A stretch of DNA of 64,000 nucleotides, taken from contig CAMDUB010000010.1 in the NCBI GenBank assembly GCA_945878575.1, positions 1 to 64,000 on the forward strand, given 5' to 3'. A model generated the notes under the pieces. The model did not search any database. It worked only from the letters and a program-made list of their open reading frames with translations, and had not been told where the DNA came from. The position numbers and the translations under genes are program-made. Shown piece by piece: positions 35,075 through 43,774 of this stretch. Position 1 is the first letter of the stretch. Every line of letters starts with the position of its first letter. This DNA is from Phycisphaera mikurensis NBRC 102666. GTDB taxonomy: Bacteria > Planctomycetota > Phycisphaerae > Phycisphaerales > SM1A02.

Positions 35075-36598
35075 TCAGCTCATCCAATTCTGATCGCGTT
35101 GCAGTGCCCACTTGCTGGTGAGCTTTCGTTGCCGCGTCCAGAAGCGGTATCCATCCCAGCCGGTGATATTGCCGTGGCCAAAGCAAGAGTCATTCCAGCC
35201 GCCAAATCCAAACGGCTCGCGCGGCACGGGCACACCGATGTTCACGCCGCACATGCCAGCCTCCACGCGGTCGATCACGCGCCGCGCCAAGTCACCACTG
35301 GAGGTGTAGATACTGCTGGCATTGCCGTAGGGACTGGCATTTTCTATCTCGATCGCCTTATCTAGGTTAGGCACGCGGATCACGCTGAGCACTGGGCCAA
35401 AGATCTCCTCGCGTGCGGCGGCCATTTCTGGAGTGACTCCTTCGATAATCGTTGGACCAACCCAATAGCCGCCGGCATCATTTGCGCCCGCGCCAGACGT
35501 TCGGCCATCAAGGGTGACCTTGGCGCCAGCCTTCTCAGCTTGGTCGATGTATCGGTTGATGCGCTCACGTGCGGCCGCCGTCGTAACGGGTCCAAGATCT
35601 TTACCGACGGTGATCTTGGCAGCGCGGTCGCGCACTGCTGCAAGGATGTGATCAACATCGCCGACGGCAAGCAGCACACTGGCTGCCATGCAGCGCTGGC
35701 CAGCGCATCCCGTGAAAGATGCGACGATATTTTCCGCCGTGACTTGCAGGTCCGCGTCGGGCACCACAATCAGGTGATTCTTGGCACCACCGAGGCAGAG
35801 TGCGCGCATTCCGTTGGCACTCGCGCGTCCGTAAACGGCCTTGGCAACCTTGGTACTGCCCACGAAACCCAGCGCCTTGATGTCCGGGTGATCACAAAGT
35901 GCTTCCACGACTTCACGCCCGCCTTGCACCATGTTGAAGACGCCCGCAGGGAGTCCCGCCTGCGCGAGCAATTCCGCCAGTCGAAGCGTCGAGAGCGGCA
36001 CACGCTCGCTCGGCTTGAGCACGAAGGAATTGCCGCCGACCAATGCTTGCGGCAGCATCCACAATGGAACCATCATCGGGAAGTTAAACGGGGTAACGCC
36101 AGCCACCACCCCGAGCGGAACATAGGCAAGTTCACATGCCACGCCACGGCTCACTTCAAGCTGGTTACCTGCAGCCAGGTTCGGCAGCGAGCAGCCGTAC
36201 TCCACGCATTCGATACCTTTTTCTACTTCCGCTTTCGCTTCGCCGAACACTTTGCCGTTCTCGTGCGAGAGAAGCCAGGCCAGTTCGTCCAGATTCTTCA
36301 GCATCAATTCGCGCAGTCGGTACAAGACATGCGCGCGGTCACGAATCGGCCACTGTCCCCAGTCGCGCGCTGCCGCCGCACCTGCCTGCACAGCGGCATC
36401 AACATCATCCGCTGCGCCCATCTTTACTTGGGCAATGACTTTGCCAAAGCGCGGGTTGATCACATCTTGCACGGCGGTGTTTGAGATCGGGTCCCGCCAG
36501 TGGCCGCCGATCCAGTGCCGTGCGGTGGTATAGGTGACGAAATCGTCACTGCTGGCGGAGAACGGCTTGATTGCGGGAGCGAATGGTGTTGCTGTCAT
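35075..36598 (-). CDS. mmsA: Methylmalonate/malonate-semialdehyde dehydrogenase (CoA-acylating)
   Basis: A 507-residue aldehyde dehydrogenase that converts methylmalonate or malonate semialdehyde to propionyl-CoA or acetyl-CoA with CO2 release. The MmsA type is shown by the cofactor-binding VTPFNFPMMVPLWMLP, GFVGSTKVAKAVY, the active-site FTGCAGQRCMAA with its catalytic Cys, and a GVPVPREPFGFGGWNDS block near the end. In this operon it would take the aldehyde made by the class III aminotransferase. The ATG at 36598 is used; the longer in-frame start would overlap dihydropyrimidinase. Confidence 0.94.
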   Translation of the reverse strand: MTATPFAPAIKPFSASSDDFVTYTTARHWIGGHWRDPISNTAVQDVINPRFGKVIAQVKMGAADDVDAAVQAGAAAARDWGQWPIRDRAHVLYRLRELMLKNLDELAWLLSHENGKVFGEAKAEVEKGIECVEYGCSLPNLAAGNQLEVSRGVACELAYVPLGVVAGVTPFNFPMMVPLWMLPQALVGGNSFVLKPSERVPLSTLRLAELLAQAGLPAGVFNMVQGGREVVEALCDHPDIKALGFVGSTKVAKAVYGRASANGMRALCLGGAKNHLIVVPDADLQVTAENIVASFTGCAGQRCMAASVLLAVGDVDHILAAVRDRAAKITVGKDLGPVTTAAARERINRYIDQAEKAGAKVTLDGRTSGAGANDAGGYWVGPTIIEGVTPEMAAAREEIFGPVLSVIRVPNLDKAIEIENASPYGNASSIYTSSGDLARRVIDRVEAGMCGVNIGVPVPREPFGFGGWNDSCFGHGNITGWDGYRFWTRQRKLTSKWALQRDQNWMS

Positions 36599-36608
36599 GA
36601 TTGATGTC

Positions 36609-38054
36609 TCAGGCCCGCTTGACGGCGGTTGGCTGTGCAAGCTTGTTGCGCACGGCGAGTGATTGCGTGAAATCAGCGAAGGCAGGGCGGGGTACATACT
36701 TGCCCCAACCTGCTGTTGCGTGGAGCTTCCCGTCTTGCCACAGAACCGCACCGCGGGAAAGGGTGACCGCGGCATTGCCAGTGACTGTCATTCCTTCAAA
36801 GACGTTGAAGTCGCCGTTCTGGTGGTGCGTGCGTGCGGAGATGATGCGCGTTGCTGCGGGGTCCCACACAACGATGTCGGCGTCGCTACCAACGGCGATG
36901 GTTCCCTTGCGTGGGTAGCAGTTATAAATGCGCGCGGCGTTGCTACTGGTCAGAGCGACAAACTCACTTGGGGTGATGCGCCCGCTGCCGACGCCGTGGT
37001 GCCACAGGACGCTCATGCGGTCTTCAATGCCGCCGGTACCGTTGGGGATCTTGCGGAAGTCGCCACGTCCTGCTCGCTTCTGTGCAGTGTCAAAGACGCA
37101 GTGGTCCGTACCGATGACTTGAATGGCACCGGATTGGATGCCGTGCCACAGCGCGGCTTGGTGTTCGCGCGGTCGGAACGGCGGGCTCATGACGTAGTGC
37201 GCAGCTTGATCCCAGTCTTCGTTTCGATAGACCTCTTCGCTGATGATCAAGTGCTGAATGAGCGCCTCGCCGAAGGCGCATTGGCCCTCGCCGCGCGCGC
37301 GAGCGATCGGATCCAGTGCATCGCTGCAACTGGTGTGCACCACGTACAGCGGTACCCCAATGACTTCAGCAATGCGCAGTGCGCGATTGCTCGCTTCGCC
37401 TTCAACTTCCGCGGGGCGCGACAGTGGATGGCCTTCTGGGCCAGTGATACCGCGCGCAAATATCTCGTTTTGGAAGTGTGCAACCAGTTCACCGTTTTCA
37501 GCGTGCACCAGGCAGATTCCGCCCAGGTCGCGCACGCGGATGAAACTCTTTACCAGTACCGAGTCATCCACCATGATGGCGCCCTTGTACGCCATGAAGT
37601 GCTTGAAGCTATTGATACCGCGGCGTGTGACCTCGGCCATTTCTGTATGCGTGCGATCACTCCATCCAGTGATCGCCATGTGGAATGAATAATCGGCAGC
37701 TGCTTTCGCGGCGCGTCCATTCCAGATGTCCAATGCCTCCAGGAGGCTTTGCTCCGGACCCGGAATCACAAAGTCAATGATCATGGTGGTTCCGCCGGCT
37801 GCTGCTGCGGCGGTTCCCGTGAAGAAATCATCTTTGGAGACCGTCCCCATGAACGGCAACTCCATATGCGTGTGCGGGTCGATACCCCCCGGCATGACAA
37901 ACGCGCCGCCCGCTTCAATCACGCGCGCTCCAACCGGAGCCTGCAGACTCTCGGCAACCGCGGCCACCTTCTGGCCAGCAATCAGAACATCCGCGCGCCA
38001 TTGCCGGTCAGCGGTAACGACCGTTCCGCCACGAATCAAAGTGGTGTCGCTCAT
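36609..38054 (-). CDS. Dihydropyrimidinase
   Basis: A 481-residue amidohydrolase that opens dihydrouracil or dihydrothymine to the N-carbamoyl amino acid. Metal and catalytic residues are visible: PGGIDPHTHMELPF, the Lys of FKHFMAYKGAIM (carboxylated bridging ligand), the His of VVHTSCSDAL and the Asp of IGTDHCVF. The close relation to D-hydantoinases means that hydantoins could also be substrates, but flanking PreA/PreT and beta-ureidopropionase genes fix the pathway as reductive pyrimidine degradation. It is separated by 7 bases from beta-ureidopropionase and by 10 from mmsA. Confidence 0.95.
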   Translation of the reverse strand: MSDTTLIRGGTVVTADRQWRADVLIAGQKVAAVAESLQAPVGARVIEAGGAFVMPGGIDPHTHMELPFMGTVSKDDFFTGTAAAAAGGTTMIIDFVIPGPEQSLLEALDIWNGRAAKAAADYSFHMAITGWSDRTHTEMAEVTRRGINSFKHFMAYKGAIMVDDSVLVKSFIRVRDLGGICLVHAENGELVAHFQNEIFARGITGPEGHPLSRPAEVEGEASNRALRIAEVIGVPLYVVHTSCSDALDPIARARGEGQCAFGEALIQHLIISEEVYRNEDWDQAAHYVMSPPFRPREHQAALWHGIQSGAIQVIGTDHCVFDTAQKRAGRGDFRKIPNGTGGIEDRMSVLWHHGVGSGRITPSEFVALTSSNAARIYNCYPRKGTIAVGSDADIVVWDPAATRIISARTHHQNGDFNVFEGMTVTGNAAVTLSRGAVLWQDGKLHATAGWGKYVPRPAFADFTQSLAVRNKLAQPTAVKRA

Positions 38055-38061
38055 AAAGACC

Positions 38062-38940
38062 TCATTGACGAGTGATTTCTGGATATGCCTCGGGGCGTCG
38101 GTCGCGATAGAACTGCCAGACGCTACGCACTTGATCGATCACGCCAAGATCAAGGTCTGCCACCAGCAGTTCATCGTTGTCCTCGCTGGCCTGCGCGACG
38201 GTCTCGCCGCGCGGGTTCACAAAGTAGCTAGTTCCGTAGAACTTTCCAATGTTCCACGGCGCCTCCGTACCCACGCGATTGATGCAGCCCATGTAGTAGC
38301 CGTTCGCCACCGCATGTGCGGGCTGCTCAATCTTCCATAGATATTGCGAGAGTCCTGCTACGGTGGCTGACGGGTTGAAGACGATCTCCGCGCCGTTCAG
38401 GCCCAAGCATCGCGCGCCCTCTGGGAAGTGACGGTCGTAGCAGATGTACACGCCGATGGTGGCGTAGCGCGTCTTGAAGACTGGGTAGCCGCCGTTTCCT
38501 GGCTTGAAGAAGAACTTCTCGAAGAAGCCCGGGTTCACTTGCGGAATGTGTTGCTTGCGGTACTTGCCAAGGTAAGTGCCATCAGCGTCGTAGACGGCAG
38601 CGGTGTTGTAGAAGACGCCGCTCATCTCGCGTTCATACACCGGAACGATCACCACCATGGCATGCTTCTTGGCAGCAGCGGCAATCAGGTTGGTGGTGGG
38701 ACCGGGGACTTCTTCGGCAGCCTCGTACCAGCGCGGATCTTGGCTGGGGCAGAAGTAAGGGCCGTTGAAGATCTCTTGGAGGCACAGAATCTGTACGCCC
38801 TTCTTGCCAGCGTCTTCGATCATGGCAAGGTGTTTGTCCACCATCGCCTTCTGAATTTCTTTGACGGGGCGCTTCTCATCGTTCAGCGGGTTGCTACATT
38901 GGATGAGGCCGCAGCGGACGATCTTGCTCTTGGTAGTCAT
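38062..38940 (-). CDS. Beta-ureidopropionase (N-carbamoyl-beta-alanine amidohydrolase)
   Basis: A 292-residue nitrilase-superfamily enzyme releasing ammonia, CO2 and beta-alanine (or 3-aminoisobutyrate). The Glu-Lys-Cys triad is intact: Glu in LCLQEIFNGPYF, Lys in YRKQHIPQVNPG and Cys in GVYICYDRHFPEGAR. The C-terminal segment RVGTEAPWNIGKFYGTSYF is typical of ureidopropionases. The ATG at 38940 is preferred over an upstream in-frame start that overlaps preA. It lies 23 bases downstream of preA. Confidence 0.94.
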   Translation of the reverse strand: MTTKSKIVRCGLIQCSNPLNDEKRPVKEIQKAMVDKHLAMIEDAGKKGVQILCLQEIFNGPYFCPSQDPRWYEAAEEVPGPTTNLIAAAAKKHAMVVIVPVYEREMSGVFYNTAAVYDADGTYLGKYRKQHIPQVNPGFFEKFFFKPGNGGYPVFKTRYATIGVYICYDRHFPEGARCLGLNGAEIVFNPSATVAGLSQYLWKIEQPAHAVANGYYMGCINRVGTEAPWNIGKFYGTSYFVNPRGETVAQASEDNDELLVADLDLGVIDQVRSVWQFYRDRRPEAYPEITRQ

Positions 38941-38963
38941 GTGGTGTCCCTTATCTCTGGTGC

Positions 38964-40232
38964 TCAGTGAGCGCCTTTTTTCGGTCGAAGCGGCTTGCCT
39001 TCGTGGGAAAATTCGTTCCAACTTGCGGGGGAGTGTCCGTTATCCACGGGCGCCATGGTGATGCACTCTGGCACTGGGCAGACGATTTGGCAGAGATTGC
39101 AGCCAACGCATTCTGCCTCGTCAACGTGGGGAACGCGCGTGTCTTGTTGCGGGTGGATGCACTGGTGCGCGCCGTCGTGACATGCGGCGACGCACAGTTG
39201 GCAACCGATGCACTTGTCGGCGTCGATCTTTGCCACCGTCTCGTAGTTCATGTCCAAGTCGCCCCACTCCGTGTACGCAGGAATGGCTTTGCCAACCATT
39301 TGATCAATCCGATCGAAACCATGCGTGCGCATGTACTCCTGCAACCCATCGGTCATGTCTTCCACAATGTTGTAGCCGCGCAACATCACTTCAGTGGCAA
39401 CCTGCACCGTGCTGGATCCAAGCAAGATGAATTCAACCGCATCACGCCAGTTACTGATTCCGCCGATGCCGCTGATCGGCAGTCCAAACTGCTTCTCGCG
39501 GGCAAGGGCTGCCACCATATGCAGAGCGATTGGCTTGACTGCCGCGCCACAGTAGCCACCGTTGGTGCTCATGTTGCCAACCCGGGGCAACGGGATGAAT
39601 CGATCAATATCAACACCAACGATGCTCTTAATGGTGTTGATCAGCGACACGCCGTGCGCGCCGCCGCGTCGGGCTGCCAAACCATGCGGCACGATGTTGC
39701 CAACATTCGGAGTCAGTTTGACCAGTACCGGCACGGTGCTGTACTTGACGGCCCAACCAGTGATGCGTTCATTGATGGCAGGCTCTTGGCCCACCGCGCT
39801 ACCCATGCCGCGTTCGCACATTCCGTGCGGGCAACCGAAATTCAGTTCCAGTCCGTCCGCGCCCGCATCAATGGATTTCTTGATGATTTCCCGCCATTCC
39901 ACCTCGGTTTCCACCATGAGGGAGACAATGATCGGGTTCTTTGGAAAGAGCTTCTTGGTCTCAGTAATTTCCCGTAAGTTTGTTTCCAAGGGGCGATCGG
40001 TAATGAGTTCAATATTGCTGAAGCCCGCCGCCTGCACGCCGCGGATGGTGTGTCCAGCGAAGCGGCTGGAAACATTCTGAATCGGTACGCCAAGGGTCTT
40101 CCACACCGCGCCGCCCCAACCGGCTTCGAACGCGCGTTGAATCTGTCGGCCACTGTTCGCTGGCGGTGCGCTTGCAAGCCAGAATGGATTTGGTGATTGA
40201 ATTCCGCCGGTATTCGTGCTGAGGTCAGGCAT
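38964..40232 (-). CDS. preA: Dihydropyrimidine dehydrogenase (NAD+) subunit PreA
   Basis: A 422-residue FMN and Fe-S subunit that, with PreT, reduces uracil and thymine to the dihydropyrimidines. The N-terminal FMN barrel resembles dihydroorotate dehydrogenase (NPFWLASAPPANSG, ELNFGCPHGMCERGMG with the active-site Cys, and GIGGISNWRDAVEF). Two 4Fe-4S motifs lie at the C terminus: CIGCQLCVAAC and CVGCNLCQIVCP. GGAGG stands eight bases before the ATG at 40232, which decides the start over an in-frame GTG nine bases upstream. It overlaps the end of preT by eight bases. Confidence 0.96.
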   Translation of the reverse strand: MPDLSTNTGGIQSPNPFWLASAPPANSGRQIQRAFEAGWGGAVWKTLGVPIQNVSSRFAGHTIRGVQAAGFSNIELITDRPLETNLREITETKKLFPKNPIIVSLMVETEVEWREIIKKSIDAGADGLELNFGCPHGMCERGMGSAVGQEPAINERITGWAVKYSTVPVLVKLTPNVGNIVPHGLAARRGGAHGVSLINTIKSIVGVDIDRFIPLPRVGNMSTNGGYCGAAVKPIALHMVAALAREKQFGLPISGIGGISNWRDAVEFILLGSSTVQVATEVMLRGYNIVEDMTDGLQEYMRTHGFDRIDQMVGKAIPAYTEWGDLDMNYETVAKIDADKCIGCQLCVAACHDGAHQCIHPQQDTRVPHVDEAECVGCNLCQIVCPVPECITMAPVDNGHSPASWNEFSHEGKPLRPKKGAH

Positions 40233-41598
40233 GTGATGCACCTCCAGTGCGGTCGTTCTTGCTGGCTGCAGTTCTGTTGTCGTTCATGCGTCCCATGTCT
40301 CCCATGACGGCGGCATCGATGGCATGTGCTGCAATCTTTCCTTCCGCCGCGGCATTCACCACTTCTTTACCACCGTTCGTGCAGTCGCCACCGGCGTACC
40401 AACCTGGTCGTCCGGTGTAGCCGTTGGCATCCACCATGATTCGGCCGCGATCCACACGGATGCCAGGCATCGCCTCAAGCATGCGCCCCAGCTTTGCTTG
40501 GCCGATGGCCATGAGAACCAAGTCGGCTGGAAGCGTGAACTCTGTTCCAGCGACAGGATTCTTGTTGGTATCAACGCGCACGCACTGAACATGCTGCACA
40601 TGACCGGTGCCGGTGCATGCCGTTGCGACGGCTTGCCACTGCGCGGTCGCGCCCTTACTGAATGCAGCAGACCATTCGTGGGCGTATCCACTCATGTTGT
40701 CTTGCACGCCTCGGTACAGCATGGTGACTGAGTGAACCCCCAGGCCACGCAACTCTCGTGATGCGTCAACCGCTGTGTTTCCGCCACCAATCACCACTGC
40801 GTGGCGCACCTTGGAAAGATCGATCGTCCCAAGTTTCATAGCCTCAATCCACGACACCGCTCCATGCACGCCAGCGAGGTCTTCACCAGGAATTCCCAAG
40901 GCGCTGTCAGCACCGAGTCCGGCGCCAACAAATACGGCGTCGAAATCTTGTTCAAGCGAGGCAAGCGAAACCTGTTCACCGACAGTGACGCCGGTACGCA
41001 CTTCAATGCCGCCGATGGAGAGCACCCAGTCGGCCTCTACCAGTGCGCGCTCAGCCTTCATCTTGTACGGGGCAACGCCGCTGGCATTGAGTCCACCGAT
41101 AGTTTCCTTACGTTCAAAGATGGTGCAGGCGTGCCCAAGGCGGCGCAATTCGTGCGCGGCGGCCAAGCAGGCTGGACCCGCGCCAATCAATGCCACGCGC
41201 TTGCCAGTGTCCTTGCCGGCTTCGAAGAATTTCCATCCTTCAGCAAATGCAATGTCAGTCGCGTAGCGCTGCAACTTGCCGATGGCGATCGGAGGTTGCT
41301 CGAGTTCGTTGTAGACACAGGCGCCAACGCACAACACCTCTACCGGACAAACCCGCGCGCAACTCATGCCCAGGATGTTGGACTCAAAGATGGTCTTGGC
41401 AGATCCGTGCACATTATCCGTGGAAATCTTGCGGATGAATTGCGGAATGTCGATGTGCGTTGGGCAGGCGTTGATACATGGCGCGTCGCTACAGAAGAGG
41501 CACCGGTTGGCTTCAACCATCGCGGCATCGCGCAGGAGCGGAAGTTTGAAGTCCTCGAATGCGGTTTCGGCGCGATTGGTAGGGAGGTGCTGATTCAT
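40225..41598 (-). CDS. preT: Dihydropyrimidine dehydrogenase (NAD+) subunit PreT
   Basis: A 457-residue FAD/NAD(P)H subunit, homologous to the glutamate synthase small subunit, that feeds electrons to PreA. N-terminal Cys-rich segments (CLFCSDAPCINACPTHID and SCARVCPVEVLCVGACV) bind Fe-S clusters; two Rossmann motifs follow, VALIGAGPACLAAAHEL for FAD and AVVIGGGNTAVDASREL for the nucleotide. A C-terminal YAGGDCTNGGKEVVNAAAEG block is typical. The upstream gap to the substrate-binding protein gene is 100 bases and carries two hairpins, so expression of the enzyme part may be set separately from the ABC transporter. Confidence 0.95.
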   Translation of the reverse strand: MNQHLPTNRAETAFEDFKLPLLRDAAMVEANRCLFCSDAPCINACPTHIDIPQFIRKISTDNVHGSAKTIFESNILGMSCARVCPVEVLCVGACVYNELEQPPIAIGKLQRYATDIAFAEGWKFFEAGKDTGKRVALIGAGPACLAAAHELRRLGHACTIFERKETIGGLNASGVAPYKMKAERALVEADWVLSIGGIEVRTGVTVGEQVSLASLEQDFDAVFVGAGLGADSALGIPGEDLAGVHGAVSWIEAMKLGTIDLSKVRHAVVIGGGNTAVDASRELRGLGVHSVTMLYRGVQDNMSGYAHEWSAAFSKGATAQWQAVATACTGTGHVQHVQCVRVDTNKNPVAGTEFTLPADLVLMAIGQAKLGRMLEAMPGIRVDRGRIMVDANGYTGRPGWYAGGDCTNGGKEVVNAAAEGKIAAHAIDAAVMGDMGRMNDNRTAASKNDRTGGASHA

Positions 41599-41608
41599 GG
41601 TGATATGA

Positions 41609-41640
41609 GACACGCGGCCGGAGACATCCGACCGCGTGTC
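41609..41640 (-). promoter_or_regulatory. Leader hairpin upstream of preT
   Basis: Perfect inverted repeat GACACGCGG/CCGCGTGTC with a 14-base loop, ending 10 bases upstream of the preT ATG. A second hairpin, GGGCG/CGCCC, lies at 41665-41680. Neither is followed by a T tract on the minus strand, so they look like mRNA-stability or translation elements rather than terminators. Confidence 0.4.
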
Positions 41641-41698
41641 TGCGGCGCGTAGTTTACCTGTATCGGGCGTTTTACCGCCCAAGCGATTGGAGTAATGC

Positions 41699-42724
41699 TC
41701 AGTACACGCTGGTTGGGAAGTAGTACTTCGCCGCGTTCTCCGGGGTCACCAAGTCAACGTCAATCATCAAGTGCTGGGGCATGTAGCGCATCTTTTCTTC
41801 GCGCTTGCCGCCAATCAACACTCCGGCGGCCAGTTCCATTCCCGTAGCGATCATCGACGGCGGATAGGTGATATTGCCCGGGAACATCGGGTCCTTGTTC
41901 ATGACGCGCTTGATGATGTCCTTCATTCCAGCGCCGCCCAGGATCCAGACACCGTCGACGCCCTTCTCGATGAGCGCTTGCTCGGCGCCGAGCGCCATGT
42001 CATCGTCGGAGGCCCAGATGGCGGTCACCTTCCCGGCCTTCTGCAGCAGGGTTTCGGTGACTTCCAGTGCTTTCTGCCGATTCCAGTTAGCAGCCTGTTG
42101 GCCAACAATCTTGATGCCCGGCTCAGCCTTGAAGACTTCCAATGCCGCAGTCACGCGATCGGTGTTCACCGTGCAAGGGATTCCCTCAAGCACAATGATG
42201 TTGCCAGTGGCCTTGCCTTTGCCACCAAGCTTGCTCACCATGAACTCAGCACTCTTTCTGCCAAACGCCTTGTTGTCGCCTTCGATGAAGATGTCGGCAA
42301 CGGGCTTCAAGAAGCCGCGGTCAACGTTCACCACCAGAATGCCGCGATTGTGTGCTTCTTCGGCCACGGGGGTAATCGGCGCAGACTCGGTTGCCAAGAT
42401 CACCAGCGCATCCACCTTCTTGGCCATCAGTGTTTCGATGTCAGAGACTTGCTTCTCAGGAGTTTCTGCGGTGGCGATGGTCCACTCAATTTCCGGGTGC
42501 AGTTTGGCGCATTCCTTGGCCCACCACACGACGCCAGCGGTCCAGCCGTGATCGGCGGCAGGAATGGATACGCCGATTTTCACTGTTGCAGTCACCGCTG
42601 CAGCGGCTGGTACGGCTTTCGTGGCGGGTTGCGCAACGATTGGCTCAGTGGCTGCAATGGCAAACAGTGCTGATGCGGACAGGATGACTGCGCTGGAGAT
42701 TTTCAGAATGCTTGAAGGATTCAT
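41699..42724 (-). CDS. Ribose-type periplasmic substrate-binding protein
   Basis: A 341-residue periplasmic binding protein with a Sec signal (about 1-25). The fold is that of the RbsB/sugar-binding family: VKIGVSIPAADHGWTAGV, then KVDALVILATESAPITPV, VVNVDRGFL, and IWASDDDMALGAEQALIE. The ligand is not predictable; its place at the head of a pyrimidine operon suggests a nucleoside, nucleobase or ribose-like compound. It follows the permease gene by 27 bases on the same strand and completes an RbsA/RbsC/RbsB-type set. Confidence 0.9.
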   Translation of the reverse strand: MNPSSILKISSAVILSASALFAIAATEPIVAQPATKAVPAAAAVTATVKIGVSIPAADHGWTAGVVWWAKECAKLHPEIEWTIATAETPEKQVSDIETLMAKKVDALVILATESAPITPVAEEAHNRGILVVNVDRGFLKPVADIFIEGDNKAFGRKSAEFMVSKLGGKGKATGNIIVLEGIPCTVNTDRVTAALEVFKAEPGIKIVGQQAANWNRQKALEVTETLLQKAGKVTAIWASDDDMALGAEQALIEKGVDGVWILGGAGMKDIIKRVMNKDPMFPGNITYPPSMIATGMELAAGVLIGGKREEKMRYMPQHLMIDVDLVTPENAAKYYFPTSVY

Positions 42725-42751
42725 TGTGCGCGCAAAGGTACCGCCTTCCGC

Positions 42752-43774
42752 TTACGCACGCGAGCCGCGTTGCACCAACACTGCGAGCACGATCACTGCG
42801 CCCTTGACTGCACCCTGCCAATAGGGGCTTACGCCGGAGATAGTCAGGATGTTGGTGATCATTCCGAGGATCAGCACGCCCGCAACGGTGCCCCAAATGC
42901 GCCCAAATCCGCCGCGCAGGCTAGTTCCGCCGATCACCACAGCGGCAATGGCATCGAGTTCGCTACCGAGGCCTAACTGCGCTGTTGATACGGAGTTCAT
43001 GCGCGAACTTTGCACCAACCCAGCAACGCCGGCAAGCGCTCCCATCAATGCGTAAACCCGAAAGCGGATCCACGCAACCGGGACGCCGGCATACCGCGCC
43101 GCGGTTTCGTTGGCGCCCACTGCAACAAGTTGGCGCCCAAAGCGAGCGCGAGAAAGAAACCATTGCGCGGCAATCGCCACCGCGAAGAAGATCACCGTAC
43201 TCCAGGAAATGGTCAGCGCCTTGCCTGCGCTGTTCTCTGCAAATGGAAGCGGAATGCCACCGCGCCCAAGTGCGCTGAACATGGTGGGGCTTTGCGATCG
43301 AATTTCTCCAGCCTCCGCGATGGCCAGCGCAATGGAACGGAATGCAGCAAGTCCACCAAGCGTGGCGATGAACGGCGCGATCCGGCCGAAGACAATCAGT
43401 GCGCCGTTCAGTGCGCCAGCGGCAGTGCCGGCAAGGATCGTGACCAATGCTCCGGAAACAACTGCGCTTGGTTCGCTCCAACCCGCTTCGATAAGCGCGT
43501 TCATGGCAGTAGTGCCAACAGCAGCAGCCAGCACCACCATGCTGCCAACTGAGAGATCAATTCCCGCGGAAACAATGACCAGCGTCATGCCAACCGCAAG
43601 GATGCCAACCGCAGCATTCTGATTGAGCAGGTTGCGAAAGTTCTCAATGCTGAGGAAGTCGCCGCCTTGTTTGAATGCGCTCACTGCAAAGAGCAGCACA
43701 AACGCCACCAGCACTCCCCAGTGTTCAAGAAAGCGTTGCATGCGCACGGCCATTCCGGTGTGTGATTTACTCAT
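42752..43774 (-). CDS. RbsC-type ABC transporter permease
   Basis: A 340-residue membrane subunit with about eight to ten helices. Family marks are LLNQNAAVGILAVGMTLVIV, SAGIDLSVGSMVVLAAA, and the cytoplasmic coupling region ARFGRQLVAVGANETAARYA that contacts the ATPase, then LDAIAAVVIGGTSLRGGFG. The ATG at 43774 is used; a longer frame begins inside the ATPase gene but the extra residues are not membrane-like. Its start overlaps the end of the ATPase gene by eight bases. Confidence 0.92.
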   Translation of the reverse strand: MSKSHTGMAVRMQRFLEHWGVLVAFVLLFAVSAFKQGGDFLSIENFRNLLNQNAAVGILAVGMTLVIVSAGIDLSVGSMVVLAAAVGTTAMNALIEAGWSEPSAVVSGALVTILAGTAAGALNGALIVFGRIAPFIATLGGLAAFRSIALAIAEAGEIRSQSPTMFSALGRGGIPLPFAENSAGKALTISWSTVIFFAVAIAAQWFLSRARFGRQLVAVGANETAARYAGVPVAWIRFRVYALMGALAGVAGLVQSSRMNSVSTAQLGLGSELDAIAAVVIGGTSLRGGFGRIWGTVAGVLILGMITNILTISGVSPYWQGAVKGAVIVLAVLVQRGSRA

